A stretch of DNA of 46,642 nucleotides from an uncultured Clostridia bacterium (lineage in GTDB: Bacteria; Bacillota; Clostridia; TANB77; CAG-508), in contig CANQWF010000004.1 of NCBI GenBank assembly GCA_947627485.1, positions 1-46,642 of the forward strand, read 5' to 3'. The notes beneath the pieces were generated by a model, which saw only the letters and a list, made by a program, of their open reading frames with translations, did no database searches and was not told the DNA's origin. Position numbers and translations under genes: made by a program. Shown piece after piece: positions 8,542 through 17,526 of this stretch. Each line of letters begins with the position of its first letter. Positions within the stretch are counted from its first letter, which is position 1.

Positions 8542-9507
8542 ATGAATCAAATATTATTAACAAACAATCAAAATAATAAAAAAAAGAATAATAAATATAG
8601 TGGAAGTAATTCATCAGATATGAAAAAAATAATTATATTTTTTAGTATTGCTATATTAATTTTTGCTATGTTAATTATAGGAGTATATGCATATAAAATA
8701 TCTAAGAGTGATAAAAATAATGAAGAAACAGGAAAACCAGAACTATCACTTGAACAAATAGACAACCAAGTAAAAATAATAGCCAAAGCAGAGTCAGGTA
8801 TCAATAAAATAATATATACATGGAATGATGATGAACCTAAAGAAGTAGAAATGAATGGCAGAACAGATCATGAAGAAGCGTTAGAAATACCTGAAGGAGA
8901 AAATGATTTAAAGGTAAAAGTTATAGATCAAAATGGTGAAGAAATAGAAACTAATCAAGAATTCTATATAGAAGAAGATAAAGAAAAACCAAAAATTGCG
9001 TTAGATGAAGCAATAGGTAATGGAAAAGTAAAAATCACGGCAACTGATGAAAATAATACATTAAAATATATTACTTATAAATGGAATGATGAACAAGAAA
9101 CAACAATAGAAGCTGAAGAAGAAAACCAAACTGTTATCGAAGTAACAATTGATGTAAAAAGAGGAAAAAATACTCTAAAAATAACAGCAGTAAATGGACT
9201 TGCAAAAGAGCAAACATTAGAAAAGATATTTAATGGTGTAAATAACCCAGTAATAGAAGTTACAAAAAAAGAGAATAAATTATATATGAAAATGACACAT
9301 GACATGGGATTCAAAAAGATAGAATTTGAAGTAAACGGACAACAATATGTTTATGATGAAAACTTTGCAGGATATAATCCAGAACAAAAAGAAATATCAT
9401 ACAAATTCGATTTAAAAGATGGAGAAAACATAGTAATTATACATGCAATTAGTACAGAAGACACAGAAGTAACTTATAAAGGAAAATGTAATTATACAGC
9501 AGAATAA
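8542..9507 (+). CDS. Membrane-anchored extracellular Ig-like repeat protein
   Basis: 321 residues. A polar Asn/Lys-rich cytoplasmic tail (about 27 residues) is followed by one membrane helix (IIIFFSIAILIFAMLIIGVYA) and an extracellular part built of three beta-sandwich-like repeats of 80-90 residues. The repeats share a pattern such as INKIIYTWNDDEPKEVE, LKYITYKWNDEQETTIE and FKKIEFEVNGQQYVY, each followed by a G-(E/K)-N-x-(L/I) turn (EGENDLKVK, RGKNTLKIT, DGENIVIIH). The topology suggests a type II single-pass anchor. I do not recognise a named family. The start is placed after AAAAGGGAGAA. It is followed after 36 bases by the GGDEF gene and probably cotranscribed with it. Confidence 0.75.
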   Translation: MNQILLTNNQNNKKKNNKYSGSNSSDMKKIIIFFSIAILIFAMLIIGVYAYKISKSDKNNEETGKPELSLEQIDNQVKIIAKAESGINKIIYTWNDDEPKEVEMNGRTDHEEALEIPEGENDLKVKVIDQNGEEIETNQEFYIEEDKEKPKIALDEAIGNGKVKITATDENNTLKYITYKWNDEQETTIEAEEENQTVIEVTIDVKRGKNTLKITAVNGLAKEQTLEKIFNGVNNPVIEVTKKENKLYMKMTHDMGFKKIEFEVNGQQYVYDENFAGYNPEQKEISYKFDLKDGENIVIIHAISTEDTEVTYKGKCNYTAE

Positions 9508-9543
9508 TAGGTTTAGTAAAGATACTAAGGATAGGAGTTTGAA

Positions 9544-10479
9544 ATGTTTCAAGAAATATATATTATTGATTGCGAAAATGAATTAGTAATGAAATTAAGA
9601 GAAGAATTTGAAAAAGAAAAAATATTCAGATTTAAAAATATAAAACCAGAAAACCTAGATATAGCACTTAAAAACATACCAGATTTAATAATAATTAATG
9701 AACAATCAATTAATACAGATATAATTGATATATGTAAAACAATTAGGGAAGATGAAAACAATAGTATTACTCCAGTCTTAGTTATAACAGATAAAAAAGA
9801 TGAGAAGCATCAAATATCAATTATGAAAAACAGCATAGAATATGTAATTCCAACAGATTTATGTGATGAATATATATATTATGTAATAAAGAATATAACC
9901 AGATTAATGTCTGTAAATAGAACAGTAAGTCCATTAACAGGACTACCTGGAAATGTACAAATACAAGCTGAGCTCAAGAAGAGATTACTGAGAAAAGAAA
10001 CATTTCAAATATTGTATATTGATTTAGACAACTTTAAAGCATATAATGACGTTTATGGATTTTTAAAAGGTGATGAAATAATAAAATTAACTGCAAGAAT
10101 AATTACTAAAAATGTACATACACTCGATAATTCTGATGTATTTGTTGGACATATAGGTGGAGATGATTTCATAGCAATTGTTGATGAAAATGTTGACCAC
10201 GATAAAATTTGTCAAAATATAATAGCAGAATTTGATAAAGAAATTTTGAAATATTTTAATGATATAGATATAGAAAGAGGATATGTAGAAGTATTTAATA
10301 GAAAAGGAGTAATAGAACAATTTCCACTTACTTCTATATCAATAGGAGTAGTTGTGGCTGATAAAAAAAGATTTTCTAACACTTTAGAAATAGGAGAAGT
10401 CGGAGCACAAGTAAAGCATTTAGCAAAAACAACAATGGGAAGCTCTTATGCAATTAACAGAAGAGAAGAATATAAATAA
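9544..10479 (+). CDS. Receiver-like plus GGDEF domain protein (putative diguanylate cyclase, GGDDF variant)
   Basis: 311 residues. Residues 1-120 look like a response-regulator receiver fold (EIYIIDCE, PDLIIINEQ, TPVLVIT), but the phospho-acceptor region is atypical: the usual Asp position is IINEQ, so it may be a degenerate receiver. Residues about 130-300 form a GGDEF domain with PLTGLPGN, YIDLDNFKAYNDVYGFLKGD and the signature HIGGDDFIAI. The signature is GGDDF rather than GG(D/E)EF, so cyclase activity is likely but not certain. I see no RxxD inhibitory site immediately before the signature. It would make c-di-GMP from GTP, fitting its place behind surface-protein genes. Confidence 0.85.
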   Translation: MFQEIYIIDCENELVMKLREEFEKEKIFRFKNIKPENLDIALKNIPDLIIINEQSINTDIIDICKTIREDENNSITPVLVITDKKDEKHQISIMKNSIEYVIPTDLCDEYIYYVIKNITRLMSVNRTVSPLTGLPGNVQIQAELKKRLLRKETFQILYIDLDNFKAYNDVYGFLKGDEIIKLTARIITKNVHTLDNSDVFVGHIGGDDFIAIVDENVDHDKICQNIIAEFDKEILKYFNDIDIERGYVEVFNRKGVIEQFPLTSISIGVVVADKKRFSNTLEIGEVGAQVKHLAKTTMGSSYAINRREEYK

Positions 10480-10500
10480 ATATTTTCGAATAAAACAAAA

Positions 10501-10534
10501 AACACTTCATATAAATACTATATGAGGTGTTTTT
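10501..10534 (+). terminator. Terminator hairpin that overlaps the cwlD ribosome binding site
   Basis: AACACTTCATAT, a short loop, ATATGAGGTGTT and TTTT, followed directly by the ATG of cwlD at 10535. The 3' arm contains GAGGTG, which is the Shine-Dalgarno of cwlD. The hairpin can therefore terminate the upstream transcript and also hide the RBS. Confidence 0.7.
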
Positions 10535-11279
10535 ATGATTATATTACATAGAAAAAAGATATTATTAACATTAGGAATTATAACAATGTTTATATTTACA
10601 TATATAATAACAGGATATAATGTAAATAATAGTAAAAAAGACAATAAAATTGATTTAGAAACTGTGCAAACTGTTGCACTTCCAGTAAACAACAAAGTAA
10701 TAATATTAGATGCAGGACATGGTATTCCCGATGAAGGAGCAGAAAGTAGCACACGGAACAACAGAAGCAGAAAGTAATCTAAAAATAGCATTAAAAGTGC
10801 AAAATCTATTAGAACAATCAGGAGCAACAGTAGTACTCACAAGATCAGATGAAAATGCAATATATGATATAGACAGTAAAACATTAAAACAAAAGAAAAT
10901 ATCAGACATACACAACAGAGTAAAAATTGGAAACGAATCAAGTGCAGACATATTTGTATCAATACACTTAAACAAAATACCACAGCAACAATACTGGGGA
11001 TGGCAAACATTTTATAAACAAGAAAATGAACAAGGAAAGAAACTTGCAACATCAATACAAAACAGTTTAAATGAATCAATACAAAAAGAGAACACAAGAG
11101 TACCAATGAAAATAGACAATATATATATAATAAAACATGTAGAAATACCAACAACTATAGTAGAATGCGGATTCTTATCAAACCCAGAAGAAGAACAACT
11201 ATTACTAACAGACGAATATCAAAACAAACTAGCATGGGGAATATACACCGGAATAATGAACTATTTTTATCAAAAATGA
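10535..11279 (+). CDS. cwlD: N-acetylmuramoyl-L-alanine amidase CwlD (one CGG +1 shift)
   Basis: Zinc amidase (Amidase_3) that cleaves the muramic acid-L-Ala bond; CwlD acts in spore cortex maturation by starting muramic-lactam formation. About 247 residues once joined: an N-terminal signal anchor (ILLTLGIITMFIFTYIITG) and a catalytic domain with the zinc ligands in VIILDAGHG, the Glu of GTTEAE, the His of SIHLN, and the late VECGFLSN Glu. In the raw sequence the frame breaks at 10754-10756, where the zero frame reads ACA CGG AAC. Dropping the C at 10754 gives ACA GGA ACA ACA GAA, that is TGTTEAE, the expected family sequence. The break precedes the second zinc ligand, so an unshifted 80-residue product would be inactive. 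Confidence 0.9.
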
Positions 11280-11306
11280 AACATTTTGCCCGGGGCAAAA
11301 TGTTTC
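11278..11306. repeat. Perfect palindrome at the cwlD stop
   Basis: GAAACATTTTGCCC followed by GGGCAAAATGTTTC with a single extra G at the centre. It begins inside the cwlD stop codon. A partial, diverged copy (GCCCCGAGCAAAAAGTTTC) lies at 11418-11436 before trmFO. It may act as a bidirectional transcript end, although it lacks a clear T-run. The rest of the short gap to trmFO shows nothing else. Confidence 0.6.
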
Positions 11307-11462
11307 ATTGCATTGCAATTAGAAAATTAAAATGATAGAATAGAAAAACAAGAATTAGAGAAATGGATTGTGTAAAATATTTCTTTTAATTCGAAATCTG
11401 AAAAAAAGGGAGAAAAAGCCCCGAGCAAAAAGTTTCATTTGAAAGATGAGAAGGTGATAATT

Positions 11463-12761
11463 ATGAAAGATTATATAATAGTTATTGGTGGTGGATTGGC
11501 TGGATGTGAATCTGCTTATCAAATTGCAAAAAGAGGGATTAATGTTAAGTTATATGAAATGAAACCAAGTGTGTTTTCTCCTGCTCATTCTAACAGTAAT
11601 TTAGCAGAGATTGTTTGTAGTAATTCTTTTAAATCAAATGCTATTACAAATGCTTGTGGTTTGCTAAAGGAGGAGCTTAGAAGATTGGATTCTTTGCTTA
11701 TTAGATGTGCTGATGAAACATCAGTGCCTGCAGGACAAGCATTAGCTGTAGATAGAGAAAAGTTTTCTGATTTGGTTACTTCAGAAATCAATAAATTAGA
11801 CAATGTTGAGATTATAAGAGAAGAGTTTAATAAAGAAATAGATGATAATTGTATTACTGTTATTGCAACAGGTCCGTTAACATCAGAGAAGATGGAAAAG
11901 CAAATCCTTAAATTAACTGGTAAAGATAAGTTGTATTTTTATGATGCGGTAGCTCCGATTATAGACAAAAGTAGTATTAATATGGATATTGCCTTCTATG
12001 GAGATAGATATGGCAGACAAGGTGATAATAGTTATATAAATTTGCCTTTTACTAAAGAAGAATATCAAAAATTTTATGATGCTTTAATAAATGCTGAAGT
12101 GGTAAATTTACATGAGTTTGAAAAGAAAGAGATTTTTGAAGGATGCATGCCTATAGAAGTGATGGCCAAAAGAGGAGAAGATACTATAAGATTTGGACCA
12201 TTAAAACCAGTAGGATTTATTGATCCAAGAACAAATGTAAGGCCATATGCTATTGTTCAATTAAGACAAGATAATGAAGCAGGGACATTATATAATATGG
12301 TAGGATTTCAAACAAACTTAAAATTTGGTGAGCAAAAGAGAGTATTTTCAATGATACCAGGTTTAGAAAATGCAGAGTTTGTTAAATATGGTGTTATGCA
12401 CAGAAATACATATATTAATTCTCCTTCATTATTAAATAATACATTTAATTTAAAAAATAAACCTAATATATTTTTTGCGGGTCAAATTACAGGTGTTGAA
12501 GGATATGTAGAGTCTATAGCATCTGGATTATCTGCAGGAATAAATGCTACTAAAATTTATAACAATGATGTTCCAATGATTTTTTCAGATGAAACTGTTA
12601 TTGGAGCACTATCTAAATATATATCTTCGCCAAATAAAAGATTTCAACCTATGAATGCTAATTTTGGAATATTACCACCTTTAGAAGAAAAGATAAAGGA
12701 TAAACAGGAAAGATATAAAAAACAAGCAGAAAGAAGCTTGAAAAGTATCAATAAATTTTAA
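11463..12761 (+). CDS. trmFO: tRNA U54 methyltransferase, folate/FAD-dependent
   Basis: Forms ribothymidine 54 in the tRNA T-loop using methylenetetrahydrofolate and FAD. 432 residues. The N-terminal dinucleotide fold IIVIGGGLAGCESAYQIAKRG is followed by YEMKP...PAHSNSNLAEIVCSNSFKS, typical of TrmFO, and by the conserved MVGFQTNLKFGEQKRVF and FFAGQITGVEGYVESIASGL blocks. An in-frame TTG at 11439 exists, but ATG 11463 has AAGGTG at the right distance and begins just before the FAD motif. It is monocistronic here, with hairpins on both sides. Confidence 0.95.
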   Translation: MKDYIIVIGGGLAGCESAYQIAKRGINVKLYEMKPSVFSPAHSNSNLAEIVCSNSFKSNAITNACGLLKEELRRLDSLLIRCADETSVPAGQALAVDREKFSDLVTSEINKLDNVEIIREEFNKEIDDNCITVIATGPLTSEKMEKQILKLTGKDKLYFYDAVAPIIDKSSINMDIAFYGDRYGRQGDNSYINLPFTKEEYQKFYDALINAEVVNLHEFEKKEIFEGCMPIEVMAKRGEDTIRFGPLKPVGFIDPRTNVRPYAIVQLRQDNEAGTLYNMVGFQTNLKFGEQKRVFSMIPGLENAEFVKYGVMHRNTYINSPSLLNNTFNLKNKPNIFFAGQITGVEGYVESIASGLSAGINATKIYNNDVPMIFSDETVIGALSKYISSPNKRFQPMNANFGILPPLEEKIKDKQERYKKQAERSLKSINKF

Positions 12762-12837
12762 AAAATGAATTAAATTTGATTAAAAAAGGATCTGAAATAT
12801 CCACATACATTTTAGTTGTGAGATAGGGCAGGTCTTT

Positions 12838-12880
12838 TTTGTTGTATAGGAAAAATCAAAGATTTTTCTATACAACAAAA
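12838..12880 (+). terminator. Long hairpin downstream of trmFO
   Basis: TTGTTGTATAGGAAAAATC, a three-base loop, then the complementary arm with one bulge ending CTATACAACAA. It is preceded by a weaker terminator-like pairing (AAAAAAGGATCTG against CAGGTCTTTTTT, 12783-12840). The strong symmetry could also be a mobile hairpin relic. The remaining part of the gap up to 13020 holds nothing I can name. Confidence 0.6.
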
Positions 12881-13021
12881 ATATCGCTATCGCCTTTGAA
12901 ATTTGCTCATTTTATTTGCAAACTTTGGACCTAGCGAGAAGAAAAGTGTGGCGAAGTTATTTTTTTGATGAATAAGCAGTAAATATTTTTAGAAAAATCT
13001 AAAAAAATTTATAAAAAAGTA

Positions 13022-13050
13022 TTGCATTTTAATAAGTTTTCATATAAAAT
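13022..13050 (+). promoter_or_regulatory. dcw operon promoter upstream of mraZ
   Basis: TTGCAT (13022-13027), 17 bases, TAAAAT (13045-13050). The predicted transcription start (about 13057) falls at the first MraZ box. Confidence 0.55.
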
Positions 13051-13056
13051 AGGGTC

Positions 13057-13083
13057 AAAGTGGAGAGAAGTGGAGCAAAGTGG
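13057..13083 (+). promoter_or_regulatory. MraZ operator: three direct repeats with 10-bp period
   Basis: AAAGTGG (13057), GAAGTGG (13067) and AAAGTGG (13077) repeat exactly one helical turn apart, just after the -10. MraZ binds tandem boxes with a TGG/GTGG core before its own operon in other bacteria, and the AAAGTG type is known from mollicutes. This is a convincing autoregulatory operator. A weak fourth box, AAATAGG, sits at 13047. Confidence 0.8.
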
Positions 13084-13117
13084 AAGAAATTATAATAAAG
13101 AAAAGAGGTGCAAGCAT

Positions 13118-13550
13118 TTGTTAATTGGCGAATATGAACATTCAATCGATGCAAAAGGTAGACTTATAATGCCAGCAAAACTAAAAGAAGATATAGGCGA
13201 AAAATTTGTTATTACACAAGGTCTAGATGGATGTTTGTTTGTATATTCGCGGAAACGAATGGAAGAACTTCGAAGAAAAATTAAGAACATTTCCACTTAC
13301 AAATAAAGATGCGAGAGCTCTTAAAAGATTCTTTTTAGCAAGAGCAACAGAATGTGAAATAGATAAACAAGGAAGATTTTTAATATCAAGCAATTTAAGA
13401 GAATTTGCGGGACTTGAAAAAGAAGTTATAATTATTGGAGTTCTAGATAAAATAGAAATCTGGAGCAAAGATAAATGGATTAAATATAGCGAAAAAGAAA
13501 ATTTAGAAGCTGATGAAATTGCACAAAGAATGGAAAATTTAGGTATATAA
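13118..13550 (+). CDS. mraZ: MraZ transcriptional regulator of the dcw cluster (one CGG +1 shift)
   Basis: DNA-binding AbrB-like protein that controls the division/cell-wall operon. The start is TTG 13118 with AGAGGTG seven bases upstream; the product then begins LIGEYEHSIDAKGRLIMPAKL, as in the family, and the joined length is 143 residues, the usual MraZ size. The second half has the repeated SpoVT/AbrB motif ATECEIDKQGRFLISSNLREFAGL. The zero frame breaks at CGG 13250-13252 (TAT TCG CGG AAA). Skipping C13250 gives YSGNEWKNFEEKLRTFPL. Without the shift the protein would lack the second half, including the second DNA-binding motif. Confidence 0.92.
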
Positions 13551-13812
13551 CTTGTAAAAGTTTATATAAAAAAACAAAAGAATGTAAATGGAAATCTATT
13601 AGATATCCAAAAGACACAAAAGAGAATTATAATATATTTACAAAAGACAAGTATGTACATAAGAAAAGTTTAGATGTACAAATGAAAATAATATAATAAA
13701 CAAAAGTGAAATATATATACTAATGAAATAGTTTAAAAAACTATAGAAACACAAAAGATAAATTATTAGGTTTAATAATCAAAAATGATACTAATAAAAC
13801 AAACTAGGAGTG

Positions 13813-13842
13813 ACAGTTGGTGAGTATTTTCATGCCAACTGT
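13813..13842 (+). other. Hairpin in the mraZ-rsmH gap
   Basis: ACAGTTGG (13813) and CCAACTGT (13835) can pair across a 14-base loop in the 334-base gap between mraZ and rsmH. It lacks a T-run, so it may be a processing site or a weak attenuator. The rest of the gap is AT-rich with no gene of clear coding quality. Confidence 0.4.
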
Positions 13843-13884
13843 TTATGCTTATTAAAAATATAGATAGAGACTAGAGGTAAAATA

Positions 13885-14821
13885 ATGAAAGTCTTTAACC
13901 ATACACCAGTTCTACTAAATGAAAGTATAGACAATTTAAATATAAAAGCAGATGGTATTTATGTAGATGGAACAATGCGGTGGTGCTGGTCATAGTTATC
14001 ATATAGCAAAAAGATTGTCTAAGAATGGCTTGCTCATAGGTATAGATAGAGATAAAGAAGCTCTAGATGTTGCTAAAGAAAGATTAAAAGATTTTGATAA
14101 TATACAATTTGTTCATGACAATCATGATAATATAAAAGAAATTTTAGAACAATTAAATATAGATAAAACAGATGGTATTTTGCTAGACTTAGGAGTTTCG
14201 TCATATCAAATAGATGAAAGCACAAGAGGATTTACATATATGCAAGATGGACCGTTAGATATGAGAATGGATAAAACACAGGATATAACGGCTGAATATA
14301 TAGTAAATAATTACAAAGAAGAAGAATTAGCAAGAATTATATATGAATATGGTGAAGAAAGATTTTCTAGAAGAATAGCAAAAAACATTTGTGAATATAG
14401 AAAAAAGGAAAAGATATCAACAACTGCAAAATTAGTACAAATCATAGAAAAAAGCATACCAAAATCACATAATGAAAAACAAGGGCATCCAGCTAAAAAA
14501 ACTTTTCAAGCAATAAGAATAGAAGTAAATAACGAAATAAAACCACTATATGATACAGTATTAAATTCTATAGATGTACTAAAAAGCAAAGGAAGACTTT
14601 GTATTATAACATTTCATTCTTTAGAAGATAGATGTGTAAAACAAGCATTTATTAATGCAACTGGAAAATGTACATGCCCACCAGGATTGCCATACTGTGT
14701 ATGTGGAAGAAAAAGTTTAGGCACAATAATTACAAAAAAACCAATTATACCAACAAATGAAGAAATGAATAATAATTCAAGAAGTAAAAGTGCAAAATTA
14801 AGAGTGTTTGAAAAATTATAA
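13885..14821 (+). CDS. rsmH: 16S rRNA (cytosine1402-N4)-methyltransferase (one CGG +1 shift)
   Basis: Methylates C1402 of 16S rRNA with SAM; its place after mraZ in the dcw cluster is conserved. Start ATG 13885 after AGAGGT gives [13 protein letters not shown], the classical N-terminus. The frame then hits CGG at 13978-13980 (ACA ATG CGG TGG). Dropping C13978 reads [14 protein letters not shown], the SAM-binding motif I. The joined protein has 311 residues, the family length, with [40 protein letters not shown] and [10 protein letters not shown] all present in the second segment. Unshifted translation would stop within a few codons, so the shift is required for any activity. Confidence 0.95.
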
Positions 14822-14844
14822 AATAGAAAGGGAGGTGTATATTA

Positions 14845-15357
14845 TTGCCAAGAAATTTTAATAAATATCAATATGAAACAAGCCCAAGAAAACTTGAACC
14901 AGAATATACACCTATGAAAAACCCATATAAAGCAAAAAAAACTACTACAAGGAATTTAAAAAAAGACAGTAATAATAAATCAAAACAATTAAAAAAACAA
15001 CAGAATAAAATAGTAAAATATTTGTTAGTAGGTTTTGCTATAATTTTTGGAATATGTTATAGAAATTCGCAAATAGATGAAAATTTTGCAAAGATGCAAA
15101 ATTTAAAGCAAGAAGTTGCAGATGTTGAAAAACAGAATACACAGCTAGAAATTTCTATCGAAAAAGGTTTGAATTTAAATAATTTAGAACAAGAAGCTAA
15201 AGAAAAGCTAGGAATGCAAAAGTTAAATTCAAAACAGACAATATATGTTACTCTACCAAAAAGTGATTATATAGAACCAGCAACAGAAGATTTAATAATA
15301 GAGCAAGAGACTGGAATAAAAGGTATAATAAATACAATAATAAATCTATTTAAATAA
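14845..15357 (+). CDS. ftsL: FtsL-like cell division protein
   Basis: 170 residues, starting at TTG 14845, seven bases after a perfect GGAGGTG. A long basic cytoplasmic tail is followed by one membrane helix (IVKYLLVGFAIIFGICY, about residues 53-69), a coiled coil (NLKQEVADVEKQNTQLEISIEK) and the LNNLEQEAKEKLGM(Q) motif of FtsL/DivIC proteins. In Gram-positives it bridges FtsW/FtsI and DivIB at the septum. Its position right after rsmH supports FtsL over DivIC. The sequence is poorly conserved in general, so the call rests on topology and context. Confidence 0.82.
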   Translation: MPRNFNKYQYETSPRKLEPEYTPMKNPYKAKKTTTRNLKKDSNNKSKQLKKQQNKIVKYLLVGFAIIFGICYRNSQIDENFAKMQNLKQEVADVEKQNTQLEISIEKGLNLNNLEQEAKEKLGMQKLNSKQTIYVTLPKSDYIEPATEDLIIEQETGIKGIINTIINLFK

Positions 15358-15373
15358 GATTAGTATTAATAAA
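15347..15373 (+). repeat. Direct repeat, left copy, at the ftsL 3' end
   Basis: The 27 bases spanning the ftsL stop and the start of its terminator (TATTTAAATAAGATTAGTAT plus TAATAAA) recur at 18290-18316 with one difference. The two copies bracket the pilin-like gene pair. Confidence 0.7.
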
Positions 15374-15391
15374 ATAATGCTAGTCTTTTTT
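15356..15391 (+). terminator. Terminator after ftsL
   Basis: AAGATTAGTATTA pairs with TAATGCTAGTCTT, followed by six T. It separates mraZ-rsmH-ftsL from what follows, so the downstream dcw genes need other promoters. Confidence 0.8.
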
Positions 15392-15455
15392 GTTGAATAA
15401 AATTACAAATATATTACCGAAATATTATAAATACATGACAAAAACAAGATATGTA

Positions 15456-15484
15456 TTGACAACAAAATAAGTATAAAATACAAT
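15456..15484 (+). promoter_or_regulatory. Promoter for the pilin-like gene pair
   Basis: TTGACA (15456-15461), 17 bases, TACAAT (15479-15484), about 50 bases before the start codon. Confidence 0.65.
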
Positions 15485-15533
15485 AAACATAACCAAAATC
15501 TGTAATAAACAAAGGAAAGAGAGAATGTGGTAA

Positions 15534-17525
15534 ATGAAAGAAAGAGAATTAAATATAAATGCCAAGAACCAAACGCTAACTTCTGATTCCAAAGGAATTA
15601 CCCTAATAGCATTAATAATAACAATAATAATAATGCTAATATTAGTAGGAGTAACTGTAAGCATAGCAATAAATGGAGGACTATTTACATCAGCAAAACT
15701 AGCAACATTTGCAACGGAAATGCAGAGAATAAAAGAGAATGTAGAAGTAAAAAAAGCACAAATTCATGCAAAAGAAATAATAGAAAAAACTCCACAAGAG
15801 TTGTTCACAGAAAAATTAAATAATAACAATACAGAAATACTAGAAACATTAAAAAAAGAAATATTGTATATAAGAGAAGGAATGCCAGAAGAAAAAAGTC
15901 CAGAAGATTATGATACGGGAGAATTTGATAATTTAATAGATGGGCAAGGTAATGTGGCAGGTATATATATAATAGACAAAGAAACAGGAGATGGAAAAGA
16001 AAATACATATATATATGACGAAGTAACAGATACAGTATACAAAATACCAGCAACAAAAATAGGAAAAAAGGTATATCATAGTTATGAATGTGCAATGCAA
16101 GGAAAAGGTGGAACAGAAGCAGAACCAGAAAAAAAAGAAGGTGTAATTGATAAAGAATCAGATGTAATTAAGGTAGGAGACGAATACTACTATGCACCTA
16201 ATATGAAGGGATTTAATGCAACAACTACATCACTTGTTTACTATTCCGAAGACTTTAGTTCAGAAATTGATGTAAATGCACAAGAATATATAAATAATGG
16301 AGAACAATATCAAACAGAAAAAGATGGCCAAAAGTACACATTACACGATTATGGAAATAAAATATGGGCAAATGCAAAAACAAAAAGTAATAATCTAGAA
16401 TGTTGGTGGGTATGGGTACCAAGGTATGCATATAAAGTAAATGATACAAAACAAGAACCACCAATTGATATTATATACATAAGTACAGATAACAAACCAT
16501 TAAATCCAAAATATAATGGAGAATTACCAGAAGGATATATAGTACATCCAGCATTTACACCAAGCGGAAAAGATGGAAGTAAAAATCTAAAAGGAATATG
16601 GATGAGTAAATATGAGCCAACATATACATTAAACTATGTTCCAGACGGACAAGCATGTTACGAGCCAGACATGAGTGGATTTGACCCTAAACATACTTAC
16701 ATAGAACTATATAATGGAGGAGACACATTTGCAAGTGAAGTAAAATTAGAAGGTGCAGATTTAAATAGCATTAACAATAGCAAGCAATGGTATGATTATC
16801 CAAATAAAATATGGGCAAATGTAAAAACAGATGCAAATGGCTTAGAATGTTGGTGGGTATGGATACCAAGATATGCATATAAAATAATAGGAACAGAGAC
16901 AGATATAATATTTATAGACTTAAACAATAAACCAATGGATAAAAAACTACATGGAAATGTATTACCAGAAGGATATATAGTGCATCCAGCATTCACACCA
17001 AGTGGAAGCGATGGAAGTAAAAATCTAAAGGGAATATGGATGAGCAAATATGAACCAAGCTATAATACAACAAGTAAAGCAGACAGTGGAGAATGTTATG
17101 CACCAGACATGAGTGGATTTGACACTGAACATACTTATATAGAATTATATAATGGAGTAGACGCATTTGAAAGCGAAGTAAAATTAAAAGGTGCAGATTT
17201 AAATACTATAAATAATGATAAAAAATGGTATGACTACAAAAATAGAATATGGGCAAATATAAAAACAGATGCAAATGGCTTAGAATGTTGGTGGGTATGG
17301 ATACCAAGATATGCATATAAGATTGTAGATGGAATAACAGAAGCAAGTATTATATTTGTAGATTTAGATAACAAACCAATAGATAAAGAAACTTATGGAG
17401 ACAAACTGCCAGAAGGATATATAGTACACCCAGCATTTACACCAAGTGGAAGCGATGGAAGTAAAAACCTAAAAGGAATATGGATGAGTAAATACGAACC
17501 AAGTAATAAAAAGGAGGTAGAATAA
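15534..17525 (+). CDS. Prepilin-like surface protein with three repeated WWVWIPRYAYKI modules
   Basis: 663 residues. The N-terminus has a basic leader, then KGITLIALIITIIIMLILVGVTV, a type IV prepilin-like helix (cleavage expected after the Gly). It lacks the usual Glu at +5, which is Ala here. From about residue 205 there are three copies of a module of about 150 residues, each with a (Y/P)DMSGF-type opening, IWAN(V/A/I)KT...LECWWVW(V/I)PRYAYK, and GYIVHPAFTPSG...KNLKGIWMSKYEP. The modules are much more alike than unrelated domains would be, which suggests recent tandem duplication. The function is probably cell-surface display; I know of no assigned activity. The last codons supply the AGGAGGT RBS of the next gene. 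No in-frame CGG. Confidence 0.8.
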   Translation: MKERELNINAKNQTLTSDSKGITLIALIITIIIMLILVGVTVSIAINGGLFTSAKLATFATEMQRIKENVEVKKAQIHAKEIIEKTPQELFTEKLNNNNTEILETLKKEILYIREGMPEEKSPEDYDTGEFDNLIDGQGNVAGIYIIDKETGDGKENTYIYDEVTDTVYKIPATKIGKKVYHSYECAMQGKGGTEAEPEKKEGVIDKESDVIKVGDEYYYAPNMKGFNATTTSLVYYSEDFSSEIDVNAQEYINNGEQYQTEKDGQKYTLHDYGNKIWANAKTKSNNLECWWVWVPRYAYKVNDTKQEPPIDIIYISTDNKPLNPKYNGELPEGYIVHPAFTPSGKDGSKNLKGIWMSKYEPTYTLNYVPDGQACYEPDMSGFDPKHTYIELYNGGDTFASEVKLEGADLNSINNSKQWYDYPNKIWANVKTDANGLECWWVWIPRYAYKIIGTETDIIFIDLNNKPMDKKLHGNVLPEGYIVHPAFTPSGSDGSKNLKGIWMSKYEPSYNTTSKADSGECYAPDMSGFDTEHTYIELYNGVDAFESEVKLKGADLNTINNDKKWYDYKNRIWANIKTDANGLECWWVWIPRYAYKIVDGITEASIIFVDLDNKPIDKETYGDKLPEGYIVHPAFTPSGSDGSKNLKGIWMSKYEPSNKKEVE

Positions 17526-17526
17526 T

